Below, one piece after another: positions 43,860-50,924 of a stretch of 64,000 nucleotides of DNA (position 1 is the first letter of the stretch; each line of letters opens with the position of its first letter). A program made the translations under genes and the position numbers. The notes beneath the pieces are model-generated. The model saw only the letters and a program-made list of their open reading frames with translations, did no database searches and was not told the DNA's origin. Origin of the DNA: Methylobacterium longum (GTDB lineage: Bacteria; Pseudomonadota; Alphaproteobacteria; Rhizobiales; Beijerinckiaceae); contig NZ_BPQS01000008.1 in the NCBI RefSeq assembly GCF_022179385.1, positions 166,661 to 230,660 on the forward strand, in the 5' to 3' direction.

Positions 43860-43890
43860 GCCCCGCCGGCACCGCCACGCGGGGCTTTTT
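43860..43890 (+). terminator. rho-independent terminator
   Basis: GCCCCGC and GCGGGGC around a 12-base loop, followed by TTTTT. It separates the tape-measure remnant from the methyltransferase unit. Confidence 0.75.
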
Positions 43891-43933
43891 CATTCAGCCT
43901 AATTCGAGCCGACGAAAGGACACCGTCGAGCGA

Positions 43934-44029
43934 ATGGCGAGCGTGATCGTTCCCGTTCAGAGCCAAGAAGGCTACTGCTACTCGCTGCGCCACGACTCCG
44001 ATGGGCGGGCTGGCGTTTGGGAGGATTGA
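43934..44029 (+). CDS. candidate 31-aa protein upstream of methyltransferase
   Basis: MASVIVPVQSQEGYCYSLRH... ends in a TGATG overlap with the methyltransferase start. A short coupled frame, perhaps a leader or small phage protein. Ribosome binding site is weak (AAAGGA at long spacing). Confidence 0.35.
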   Translation: MASVIVPVQSQEGYCYSLRHDSDGRAGVWED

Positions 44030-44784
44030 TGGGTTTCACCGCGCACAATATCCGGTTGGCGGACGGCTCGGAGACGCTGCCCGAGGCAGGCTGGCTTATC
44101 GCAGATAGTCCCTGGACCCAGGCGGCCCTCCGATCGCTCCGCCTGTTCTACGGAGGTCGTCTGACCGGGCGCACGATTGTGGACCTTGGCTGCTTGGAGG
44201 GTGGCTACACGGTCGAGTTCGCGCGGGCGGGGATGCGAGCGACAGGCGTCGAGGTGCGCCGCTCCAATTACGAGAACTGCCTTCAGGTCAGGGAGCGCGC
44301 AGGCACGAATGGCCTTGATTTCATCCACGACGACGTCTGGAATTTACCGGCACACGGCACGTTTGACGCCGCGTTCTGCTGCGGCCTGCTCTACCACCTC
44401 GACAAGCCGGCGGCGTTCATCGAGCTCATGTCCCGGTTCGTACGGGACGTGATCATCCTGCACACGCACTTCGCGACGGATCAGGATGAGACCATGTTCA
44501 ACCTCTCGCCCATGTCGGAGAATGAGGGGCTACCCGGCCGTTGGCTTCACGAACACGATCTGGACGATACCGCGAAGCTTGAAGAGCACAAGTGGACGTC
44601 GTGGAGCAACAAGCGATCGTTCTGGCCGACGAAGCCTGCGCTGATCCAAGCGCTCAAGGGGTGTGGCTTCGACATGATCTACGAGCAGTACGACATGCTC
44701 GGTAATGACATCCGGACGTCGATGGAGAGCGGCTACTATCACCAGCAGGGACGAACGATGCTTGTGGCGGTGCGGACGGCTTAG
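44029..44784 (+). CDS. class I SAM-dependent methyltransferase
   Basis: 251 aa with ribosome binding site GGAGG. Motif I is IVDLGCLEGGYTVEFA, then TGVEV for motif II and FDAAFCCGLLYHLDKP as post-I region. The family includes small-molecule, lipid and sugar methyltransferases of the Methyltransf_23 type. The substrate cannot be guessed; it stands alone as cargo between two tape-measure 3' copies. Confidence 0.8.
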   Translation: MGFTAHNIRLADGSETLPEAGWLIADSPWTQAALRSLRLFYGGRLTGRTIVDLGCLEGGYTVEFARAGMRATGVEVRRSNYENCLQVRERAGTNGLDFIHDDVWNLPAHGTFDAAFCCGLLYHLDKPAAFIELMSRFVRDVIILHTHFATDQDETMFNLSPMSENEGLPGRWLHEHDLDDTAKLEEHKWTSWSNKRSFWPTKPALIQALKGCGFDMIYEQYDMLGNDIRTSMESGYYHQQGRTMLVAVRTA

Positions 44785-44815
44785 GTCGGCGGAGGCACGC
44801 AGCGGCTGAGCCTCC

Positions 44816-44881
44816 GCTACCGGCAACCTCTTCCGCGACATCGTGCAGAACCGCGGGCGGCAGATGGCGAAGGCAAATTAG
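44816..44881 (+). repeat. copy of the tape-measure 3' end
   Basis: Encodes ATGNLFRDIVQNRGRQMAKAN-like text up to a TAG, starting 31 bases after the methyltransferase stop. Part of the repeated series described in the findings. Confidence 0.65.
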
Positions 44882-44911
44882 ACCGCCCTCATCTCCGCGT
44901 CGATATAGAAA

Positions 44912-46270
44912 TTAACGGCAGCCATTTTGTCGCGCCTCATCCATTAAAGATCCAAACGAGGCATTAAGGGAGTACGCCATTTCCGCATCGCATAACGCCA
45001 CTATATGTCGGAGCCTAAGATAAGGCGTCGCGATCTCAGATACAATTTTACAGTAATTACCTTTTTCTCCAAGCGCTAACTGCATCTGGGCAAGCTCAAT
45101 TTGTTGATCAAGCTGTGGATAACCAACGAGTTTGTCGGTGGCGTCCCGTATAGAATTTGCAACTGACGCGCAATTTTTGTTGTTCAAAAGCGTTCCGCGC
45201 AGATCAGATACAAATCTTTCTTTCTTCTTAACGTCCTGCTGTTTTTGCCATTCTGGACAGAGTTGCCTTTGCTGCGCAAATCGAGCCAATTCCTTCGCGT
45301 GAATACCTATCTGCAGCTTCGTTTGGAACGCCAAGGTTTGCGGCCTTCGCGGTGAGATGCCCTGGGATAGGCAGGGACGCAGGGCATCAGAAATCTTAGC
45401 GACATCTGTTGATGTAAACTCATCAACACTCTTACCAAACAAGTCTCTACTCTCAGTTTGCAGCGCGGGCAGTTTCAAATAATTGGAGTCACTGATTATC
45501 TTATCATAAAAATAAACAATTTTCCCGCATTCTGGTATAGTGATGGTCGGAGAATTCGGCGCATTTTGATCGTAACCCGAACGACCGCTCGCTATATCGA
45601 GCATTTTGCCTTGAGCAATTGTTCCATCGTATTGGCTGCACAAGGCAGATAAATCCGTTTCTTTTGAAACGGCGTCCTGATTATTTCTGGCTCCAAGCTG
45701 TTTTGACGGCAGATTATCATTTGGTGTGACGGCCGGGTCCTGAGTTAGGTTGTTCTGTGGCGGCTTGGCCATCTCAGTTTGCGTAGGCAATGGAGTAGTG
45801 CCCTTGCTACCGCTTACGCCTGCGTCGTTGTCACCGTGTGTAATTGTTTTTAGAAAATCCGCTCGCCGCGCCGTTTCCTCTGTTCTGCACCAAGGCTCAG
45901 ATATAAATCTTGCCCATGAATTATGGTAAAGTCTCACCGTTAGACCGCATGTGCTGTCTCGTGATTTAATCCAATCACGTTGAGCCTCGCGCAGAGCAGA
46001 TTTTTGATCTTGATCGAGTTCAGCGTACAGTTTTTTGTAAACAGTGTTGAGGCGAGTGTCTTGGATTGGAAACTCCACGGAATAACAATCGTAGATTGCT
46101 GCACGATTGCCTTCAGCACGTGACATGCAATCGGCGTGCAATTTTGAGAGGTTAAGTTCTTCTGCGCTTGGGACAGCAGGCGTGATAAACAACAGAAATG
46201 CGGCAAGGCGACGTTTAGAAGACGGACGCCTGTAGATGTTAACGAAGTAAAGCCTTAGGGTGTTCGCCAT
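44912..46270 (-). CDS. secreted LprI-domain (DUF1311) protein
   Basis: About 452 aa. An N-terminal signal segment (KRRLAAFLLFITPAVPSA) leads to an LprI-type domain: CMSRAEGNRAAIYDCYSVE and KLYAELDQDQKSALREAQ then RDWIKSRDSTC. LprI in mycobacteria inhibits lysozyme. A Gln/Asn/Pro linker and a 230-residue C-terminal region with conserved-looking Cys follow, which I do not recognise. The gene is AT-rich compared with its neighbours, a sign of separate acquisition. The start MANTLRLYF may be preceded by 13 codons. Confidence 0.7.
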   Translation of the reverse strand: MANTLRLYFVNIYRRPSSKRRLAAFLLFITPAVPSAEELNLSKLHADCMSRAEGNRAAIYDCYSVEFPIQDTRLNTVYKKLYAELDQDQKSALREAQRDWIKSRDSTCGLTVRLYHNSWARFISEPWCRTEETARRADFLKTITHGDNDAGVSGSKGTTPLPTQTEMAKPPQNNLTQDPAVTPNDNLPSKQLGARNNQDAVSKETDLSALCSQYDGTIAQGKMLDIASGRSGYDQNAPNSPTITIPECGKIVYFYDKIISDSNYLKLPALQTESRDLFGKSVDEFTSTDVAKISDALRPCLSQGISPRRPQTLAFQTKLQIGIHAKELARFAQQRQLCPEWQKQQDVKKKERFVSDLRGTLLNNKNCASVANSIRDATDKLVGYPQLDQQIELAQMQLALGEKGNYCKIVSEIATPYLRLRHIVALCDAEMAYSLNASFGSLMDEARQNGCR

Positions 46271-46647
46271 ACGCGCAGAGCAGATCGAGCGACATCTTGC
46301 AAAGTGCAATGCTTATTCCTCTTTCCAGCTAGCACGGTTTGGGCGTAAGGAAGCCGTGCCGCACCAGATAAAGGGAAGGCGTGTTTCGAGAGAATAGCGC
46401 GCAACGGTCCGGCGTCGAGGCGAGCGATTGCTTTGCGGCCTACTCTGGAACTGCACGGACTGCCTGCCTTGGCATCGACGGACCGTAAGTCTGGGCCTTC
46501 GTGGAGCGGTACGGCGACGGCTACGACGCCGGCCGGCGAGCCGCGACGTCCTGTGGCCGAGCCGCGCGTGCCTTGAAACCGATCTTCGAGGGCGTTCGGC
46601 AGGCCGCGTAGCTTACGCTGGTGCCGGCGACTCACCGTGCCGGCACC
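46271..46647. other. intergenic region in island
   Basis: 377 bases between two minus-strand genes. Open frames on both strands lack start signals and families. I see no RNA gene here. Confidence 0.35.
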
Positions 46648-47280
46648 TCAGATTGGTTCATCTTTGATTGCGGACCAATTTGGTCGTTCTTCTGCTGCGC
46701 TTCGTCGATAAATCCGATCAGTCCGATTAAGCTGAAATTTCTGAAGGGCAGCGTTCAAGCTTACCATTCTCGCAAACACGTTCTGAATTTCATTCAGCGT
46801 CACTTCTCGCCACTGAAACATTGCGGTCGATTTGCTTTCGTCTGTGCTGATGAACGCACGCTTGCCGTCGAGCGTCCACCAAAGACCATGGGCATAATCG
46901 TTCCGACTACCACTTATTCCTGAAAATTCATCTAATATTCGGTCGTACCACATACTTTTATCTTCATTGATGCTCGACTGTTCTAGCAAGGACCGCATGA
47001 CTTTGACGCGCGCTTGTTGATTAACTATACTAAAGAAAATTTGACGCGCGGGCGCACTTCCTCCAAGCAAGTCTTCAAGTACTGCTATCATACCTTGTTC
47101 CAGGATCGGAAACGTCGTCACAATGCGTCCGATCTCCAACACAAAATGTTCGAGATGCAGTCCTTGGCTATAGCGCCCCGGTGGTGTTTCGCGGATCTTT
47201 TGTCCCAGCTGTCCGAACCTAATTGGTGGCTTCTTTCGGGGCGTGTTCATTGGCAAATGGTTCTTGAAGAGGTTCGTCAT
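46648..47280 (-). CDS. hypothetical protein with HEPN-like RNxxxH motif
   Basis: About 210 aa, AT-rich. Mostly helical; the segment ISGSRNDYAHGLWWTLDGK contains RNDYAH, which fits the RNxxxH motif of HEPN RNases. Flanking helices (EIGRIVTTFPILEQGMIAVL; LNEIQNVFARMVSLNAAL) fit a HEPN bundle. The family assignment is by motif only. HEPN proteins often act in defence or toxin systems, but no antitoxin partner is adjacent. Starts at 47307 and 47250 are also possible. Confidence 0.5.
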   Translation of the reverse strand: MTNLFKNHLPMNTPRKKPPIRFGQLGQKIRETPPGRYSQGLHLEHFVLEIGRIVTTFPILEQGMIAVLEDLLGGSAPARQIFFSIVNQQARVKVMRSLLEQSSINEDKSMWYDRILDEFSGISGSRNDYAHGLWWTLDGKRAFISTDESKSTAMFQWREVTLNEIQNVFARMVSLNAALQKFQLNRTDRIYRRSAAEERPNWSAIKDEPI

Positions 47281-47391
47281 CGGCGCACATTCGAACGGTA
47301 CCGACAAGTCTCATTCGCAGAACCGTGATCCTCTCCTCAGGATTGTCCCGACGCCAGCGCCTTCGCCGGTGGGCCGCGAACGCGAGGCCCA

Positions 47392-47467
47392 TGGCGGGCC
47401 CGGCAGGACTCGAACCTGCAACCAGACCGTTATGAGCGGTCGGCTCTAACCATTGAGCTACAGGCCC
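47392..47467 (-). tRNA. tRNA with CAT anticodon (elongator Met or Ile2)
   Basis: Full cloverleaf: acceptor GGGCCTG/CGGGCCC, D-stem GCTC/GAGC, anticodon stem GACCG/CGGTC with loop CTCATAA, T-stem GCAGG/CCTGC, discriminator G73, encoded CCA. G1:C72 pairs, so it is not an initiator. CAT could read AUG or, with lysidine at C34, AUA. It lies inside the island. Confidence 0.88.
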
Positions 47468-47717
47468 CGCCTTTCCGAATAGCCGTCACGGCCCGGTCAG
47501 CGCAACAACTGCTCGTCCCACACGGCGCGCCGCGATGTACGGCCCCACTCCCCGGCGACAGTTCAGCGCCTGCCAATGAGGGGCAAATCAGGACAACGTA
47601 TCTCCGCCCCGCGCCAGCATTCGCAGCTTGCACCTATTTGGCCAAGCCACGCTGTTGATTTTATGCTCAGAAAAAATATGCTTTACTGTATTGCGACTCA
47701 GAACTCGGGGCTTGCAG

Positions 47718-48254
47718 ATGGCTTTTAGCGATATCGAAGCGCTATGCAAACTGACACCGGAGGGCAGAGAAGCCCTATCAACTCGTGATAAATTCAATGT
47801 AACTTACAGTTTCGAAGCTAATTCGCTGCCAGCTTCGTATGATGCTGCAACTGGCAATGTAACTCTCGACAATACGATGAGCAACGCGAAGCTGGCATCA
47901 TATTTTGTTCATGAAATGACGCATGTGCGACAGCAGAAACTCGGAAAATCTGTTGACGTATCAAATTCAGATAGCGATGAATTTATCAAAGCCAACGTCA
48001 ACGAGGAATTTATAGCCACTGCATTTCAAATGCAGTTTTTCGTAAGGCTCGATGTCGGAGGCTACCTCAACAGCATCAAACCTTTGACGGACAAGAATGC
48101 GCCTCCGCGGTATGATCAATACAAAAGTGCCTACAATGCTGGCGTCACCAAGATGGCCGGCAAAGGCTTCGACGAGGAAAAACTTATCACTGCAGCCTTA
48201 GGAAACGCAATCAGCTGCTTAAAATATTTGTTTTTGAGGGCGGCTTGGGTGTAG
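47718..48254 (+). CDS. putative zinc metallopeptidase-like island protein
   Basis: 178 aa from MAFSDIEALCKL. FVHEMTHVRQQ gives an HExxH zinc motif, and NEEFIATAFQM about 45 residues later offers a Glu as third ligand. No signal peptide. It resembles small putative metallopeptidases tied to phage or secretion-system islands. The frame is open 30 codons upstream. AT-rich composition. Target unknown. Confidence 0.6.
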   Translation: MAFSDIEALCKLTPEGREALSTRDKFNVTYSFEANSLPASYDAATGNVTLDNTMSNAKLASYFVHEMTHVRQQKLGKSVDVSNSDSDEFIKANVNEEFIATAFQMQFFVRLDVGGYLNSIKPLTDKNAPPRYDQYKSAYNAGVTKMAGKGFDEEKLITAALGNAISCLKYLFLRAAWV

Positions 48255-48354
48255 GCGGAGCGAAATACTCAGATTATTACCGGGGAAAGTGGAAGCAAGC
48301 TCATCGCAATTGATAAGGTATTTGCTCATAGCCGAATGAGCATATGTCTTGAAC

Positions 48355-48540
48355 TCACTTAAGATAGCCCTTCGCCTTCAGGTGCTCGGTGAGGGCTTCG
48401 CGGATCGCCTCAGGACGTGATGGCCTTGGCTCCGGGTGCTCAGCAATCCAAGCGTCCAACGGCTGCAGATGTTCAGGCTGCACCCGAACCCCAATGAACG
48501 TGCCGGTCTGCTTCGGGCGAGGTTTGCGCGGCACGTTCAT
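48355..48540 (-). CDS. small ribbon-helix-helix-like protein
   Basis: 61 aa: FIGVRVQPEHLQPLDAWIAE and RPSRPEAIREALTEHLKAKG form strand-helix-helix like Arc/CopG antitoxins. No toxin gene is adjacent. Probably a DNA-binding regulator. Confidence 0.6.
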   Translation of the reverse strand: MNVPRKPRPKQTGTFIGVRVQPEHLQPLDAWIAEHPEPRPSRPEAIREALTEHLKAKGYLK

Positions 48541-48652
48541 GTTATCACGAGTTGACCCGGTCAGACTCTGGTGATAACACGAGTTCGGTCCGGCGGGAAG
48601 GTGGAAGCTCCCGCACCGGACCTAACCACCAACCGCACTCAGGATGCTGTTC

Positions 48653-48883
48653 ATGGCTATCCACCACCCTACACCGCCCGTCGGCGGCGGTGAACGCCCG
48701 CGCTTGCCTTCAGCACAGTTAGGACCGGTCACACAGGCCATCCGCGCGATGCGGGCGCCAACTTGGCATCTGCACGCTGGCGACATCCGCAAGCTCTCTC
48801 GCCCTGAGGTCGAGGAACTGATCGGCAGCCTGATCGACCTCCTCGACGCCATGGACGGCAGCAACGTAGGAGCAGCGGCATGA
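48653..48883 (+). CDS. hypothetical small protein
   Basis: 76 aa from MAIHHPTPPVGGGERPRL. The C-terminal helix DIRKLSRPEVEELIGSLIDL is amphipathic. Stop overlaps the next start (ATGA). Not recognised. Confidence 0.5.
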   Translation: MAIHHPTPPVGGGERPRLPSAQLGPVTQAIRAMRAPTWHLHAGDIRKLSRPEVEELIGSLIDLLDAMDGSNVGAAA

Positions 48884-49674
48884 GCGCTCCTGCGAACCGC
48901 CGCCGCTTCCTGTGCGGCCTGTCCACGCTTCCCCTCGTCGGTGGCAGCGTGGCCCTCACCAGCGTGTCAGCCATGGCCTCCGATGCTGATGGCGATGCGG
49001 AGATGGTTACCGCTATCGCGCGCTACGAAGCCGTCACAACCGCCTTCGAGGAGGCGGAAGACGAGATGTACGACGCCTACCAGCGGTGCCGGGATCTGGG
49101 CGAGGTCGCGATCCCTGGCGCTCTCTATCAGCGGGCCACCGACGCCGATCTCCGCCTCGGCGACGGGCACATGCAGACCAAGGACGGGCGGCGCTGGTAC
49201 GCACAAGGGAACGCCGAGTGGCTTCGGAGCCGGCCGCGGATGCGGGAGGTGTATCGCGATCCGACCGAGGAGGAGTGCCGGCGCAGCCGCTACAAGATCG
49301 GGATCGACCGCATCGTGGAGCACCACCACTGGCCGGAGGCACAGGCGCGAGCCGACGAGATCGTCGCCGCCTGGGACTGGCTGACAGCGGAACGCAATGG
49401 CCGCAAGGAGGCATCCGGATCATTCGCGGCCGAACGGGCGGTTGCAGCCGCTCAGGCTGAGCGTGAGGCGGCCTGTGCCGCGCTGGTGAAGGTGCGGGGC
49501 AGGACGCCCCGCGGCGTTCAGCTCAAGGCGGCCTTGGTCGCGAGCTGGTTCGCGACCATCGAGGATATGGACGGGGACATCGCCGCGCAGGGCTGCCCAA
49601 CCTACGCGCTGGCCCTGTCGGTGCTGCGGGATGTCGCCTATGGAGCCCAGCCCTCAAGCGAGGGAGAAGCCTGA
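48880..49674 (+). CDS. hypothetical protein with Tat-type signal
   Basis: 264 aa. The N-terminus NRRRFLCGLSTLPLVGGSVA has a twin-arginine signature and a hydrophobic stretch; cleavage near SAMAS is likely. The rest is charged and helical with HHHWPEAQARAD. Similar long helical proteins occur in Methylobacterium-type islands. Function unknown; translation is coupled to the preceding small gene. Confidence 0.55.
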   Translation: MSAPANRRRFLCGLSTLPLVGGSVALTSVSAMASDADGDAEMVTAIARYEAVTTAFEEAEDEMYDAYQRCRDLGEVAIPGALYQRATDADLRLGDGHMQTKDGRRWYAQGNAEWLRSRPRMREVYRDPTEEECRRSRYKIGIDRIVEHHHWPEAQARADEIVAAWDWLTAERNGRKEASGSFAAERAVAAAQAEREAACAALVKVRGRTPRGVQLKAALVASWFATIEDMDGDIAAQGCPTYALALSVLRDVAYGAQPSSEGEA

Positions 49675-49771
49675 CCCATCTGAGTCGACCGTGAAGGGAC
49701 TCGGCCCTAAAGCCAATCATCCGAGTGGTTTAGGCCGCGATTTGAGGCTCAAGGGACTCATTCCTTCGAGG

Positions 49772-49941
49772 GCATCCACGCCCGCCCCCTGATGAACGTT
49801 GGGACGGCATTGGAGGACGGGCGTGGAGGTCGAGAGGAGACCCGACGCCAAGCCGAAGCAAGAAGCATGCATCCACGCCCGCCCTTGTCGCTGAGGGGCG
49901 AACGGTGGGCGAGCGTGGAAGGCCAGCGGGACCGTCCCAAC
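49772..49941. ncRNA. candidate structured RNA element in non-coding island sequence
   Basis: Two nested perfect 10-base stems: GTTGGGACGG (49798-49807) with CCGTCCCAAC (49932-49941), and CGGGCGTGGA (49818-49827) with TCCACGCCCG (49872-49881). A second copy of the 3' inner arm, as part of an identical 16-mer GCATCCACGCCCGCCC, lies upstream at 49772-49787 and could pair instead. Strand and expression are unknown. The surrounding 49675-50045 has no credible gene. Confidence 0.4.
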
Positions 49942-50045
49942 CCGCCAGCGGGGCGGGTGGTAACCAGCCGGGCTTAGCGAATGGTTTGCGCCCCTCACGA
50001 ACGTCGCTCCCCGCATCTGAGGAGCGGCTCCAAGGCTGGGGCTGA

Positions 50046-50153
50046 TCAGGAAATCAGGGCAAGCTGCCAACCCATGAAGCAGATGAACAGGACGAACACC
50101 GCGCCCCCAGTGAACTGCAGGTAGCGAATGCGTTGGGGTGTCAGCTCGAGCAT
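50046..50153 (-). CDS. small single-helix membrane protein (35 aa)
   Basis: From MLELTPQRIRYLQF with GAGAGGGG at good spacing. One transmembrane helix (GGAVFVLFICFMGWQLALI). Longer frames back to 50297 exist but their N-terminal part looks non-coding. Function unknown; last gene before the right attachment site. Confidence 0.45.
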   Translation of the reverse strand: MLELTPQRIRYLQFTGGAVFVLFICFMGWQLALIS

Positions 50154-50336
50154 GAGGCCCCTCTCGCCAGTGATGAAGATCAGCTCTGGCGAGACGCTGC
50201 CATACGCACGCCGGTCGCGCATCCGGTGCGGATGCCTTGAGCCCACGCGGAATGCCTCCGCGGTTACCCCGGCTGTTACCCCAATAATAAGGAGCATCCC
50301 ATGGAGCTGATAAAAACAGACCTAAGTCACTGTAAT

Positions 50337-50386
50337 TTCTGGTGCCGGTGGAGAGGATCGAACTCCCGACCTTCGGTTTACAAAAC
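50337..50386. repeat. right attachment site, within tRNA-Thr
   Basis: Perfect partner of 32075-32124. It starts three bases beyond the tRNA 3' end and runs to the first bases of the 5' anticodon stem. Confidence 0.9.
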
Positions 50387-50414
50387 CGCTGCACTACCGC
50401 TGTGCTACACCGGC
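50340..50414 (-). tRNA. tRNA-Thr (TGT)
   Basis: Acceptor GCCGGTG/CACCGGC, D-stem GCAC/GTGC, anticodon loop TTTGTAA (TGT), T-stem GGGAG/CTCTC, A73 and encoded CCA. The anticodon stem has one mismatched end pair. It is the island insertion target, and its 3' half is duplicated at 32075. Confidence 0.93.
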
Positions 50415-50924
50415 AGGCGCTCTGAAACCATTGAAGAAATTGGCGGTTTCGGCGCTTCGAGGAGCTTTTGACTACGTTTGGGGGCGCTTCGTCAAGGCGC
50501 AAGATCCGGCCCGGTCCGCGCCCTGCCGGTCGGGATGCCTCGTGGAGGGAGCGCCCCAGGCCGGCTCCCCTGCAGATCGCGACCGGGGATCGGGCCCACG
50601 CCCGGAGGACGCGTCGACCCCGGGTCGACGGCCTAGGCTCGGCCGGTCAGAGGCCGGCGCTTCCCGTGACGGGACGGACGCGGGTTGGCACCGGAGCGGC
50701 CCGCTTCGCCGCTGCGCCCGGGCAATGGCGCCGCCACCGGCGTTCCGCTGATGATCCTGCATCCGGTGACCGGCCCGGAGGCGGCCGTGGCGGCGTCGCG
50801 GCGGGACCGGGATCCGCGATGCCGAGGCCCCGCCCGGAACGGGCCCGTCCCGGCGGATGTTGGGCTGCCGGACCTGGAGCGGCGCGGCCGGCACGATGCG
50901 CCGCCCTCCTCGGGAGCGGAGACC
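50415..50924. other. intergenic region
   Basis: About 510 bases, GC-rich, between tRNA-Thr and a plus-strand gene. No supported gene. The last 30 bases hold the ribosome binding site GGGAGCGGAG of the next gene. Confidence 0.35.

Larger units (their letters stand above)
32075..50386. mobile_element. 18.3 kb genomic island integrated at tRNA-Thr(TGT)
   Basis: Bounded by perfect 50-base direct repeats at 32075-32124 and 50337-50386, with the intact tRNA-Thr at the right end and a 3' fragment at the left. The integrase gene lies just inside the left repeat. Contents are short phage-like genes in tight overlapping strings, an AlpA-like regulator, a RepA-like ATPase, tape-measure fragments and cargo. 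No portal, capsid or large terminase gene is visible, so it looks like a phage satellite or decayed prophage rather than an intact phage. Confidence 0.88.

Noticed and set aside
49717..50502. 261-codon minus-strand frame
   Set aside because: It runs through the complete tRNA-Thr and the attachment repeat and has no domain.
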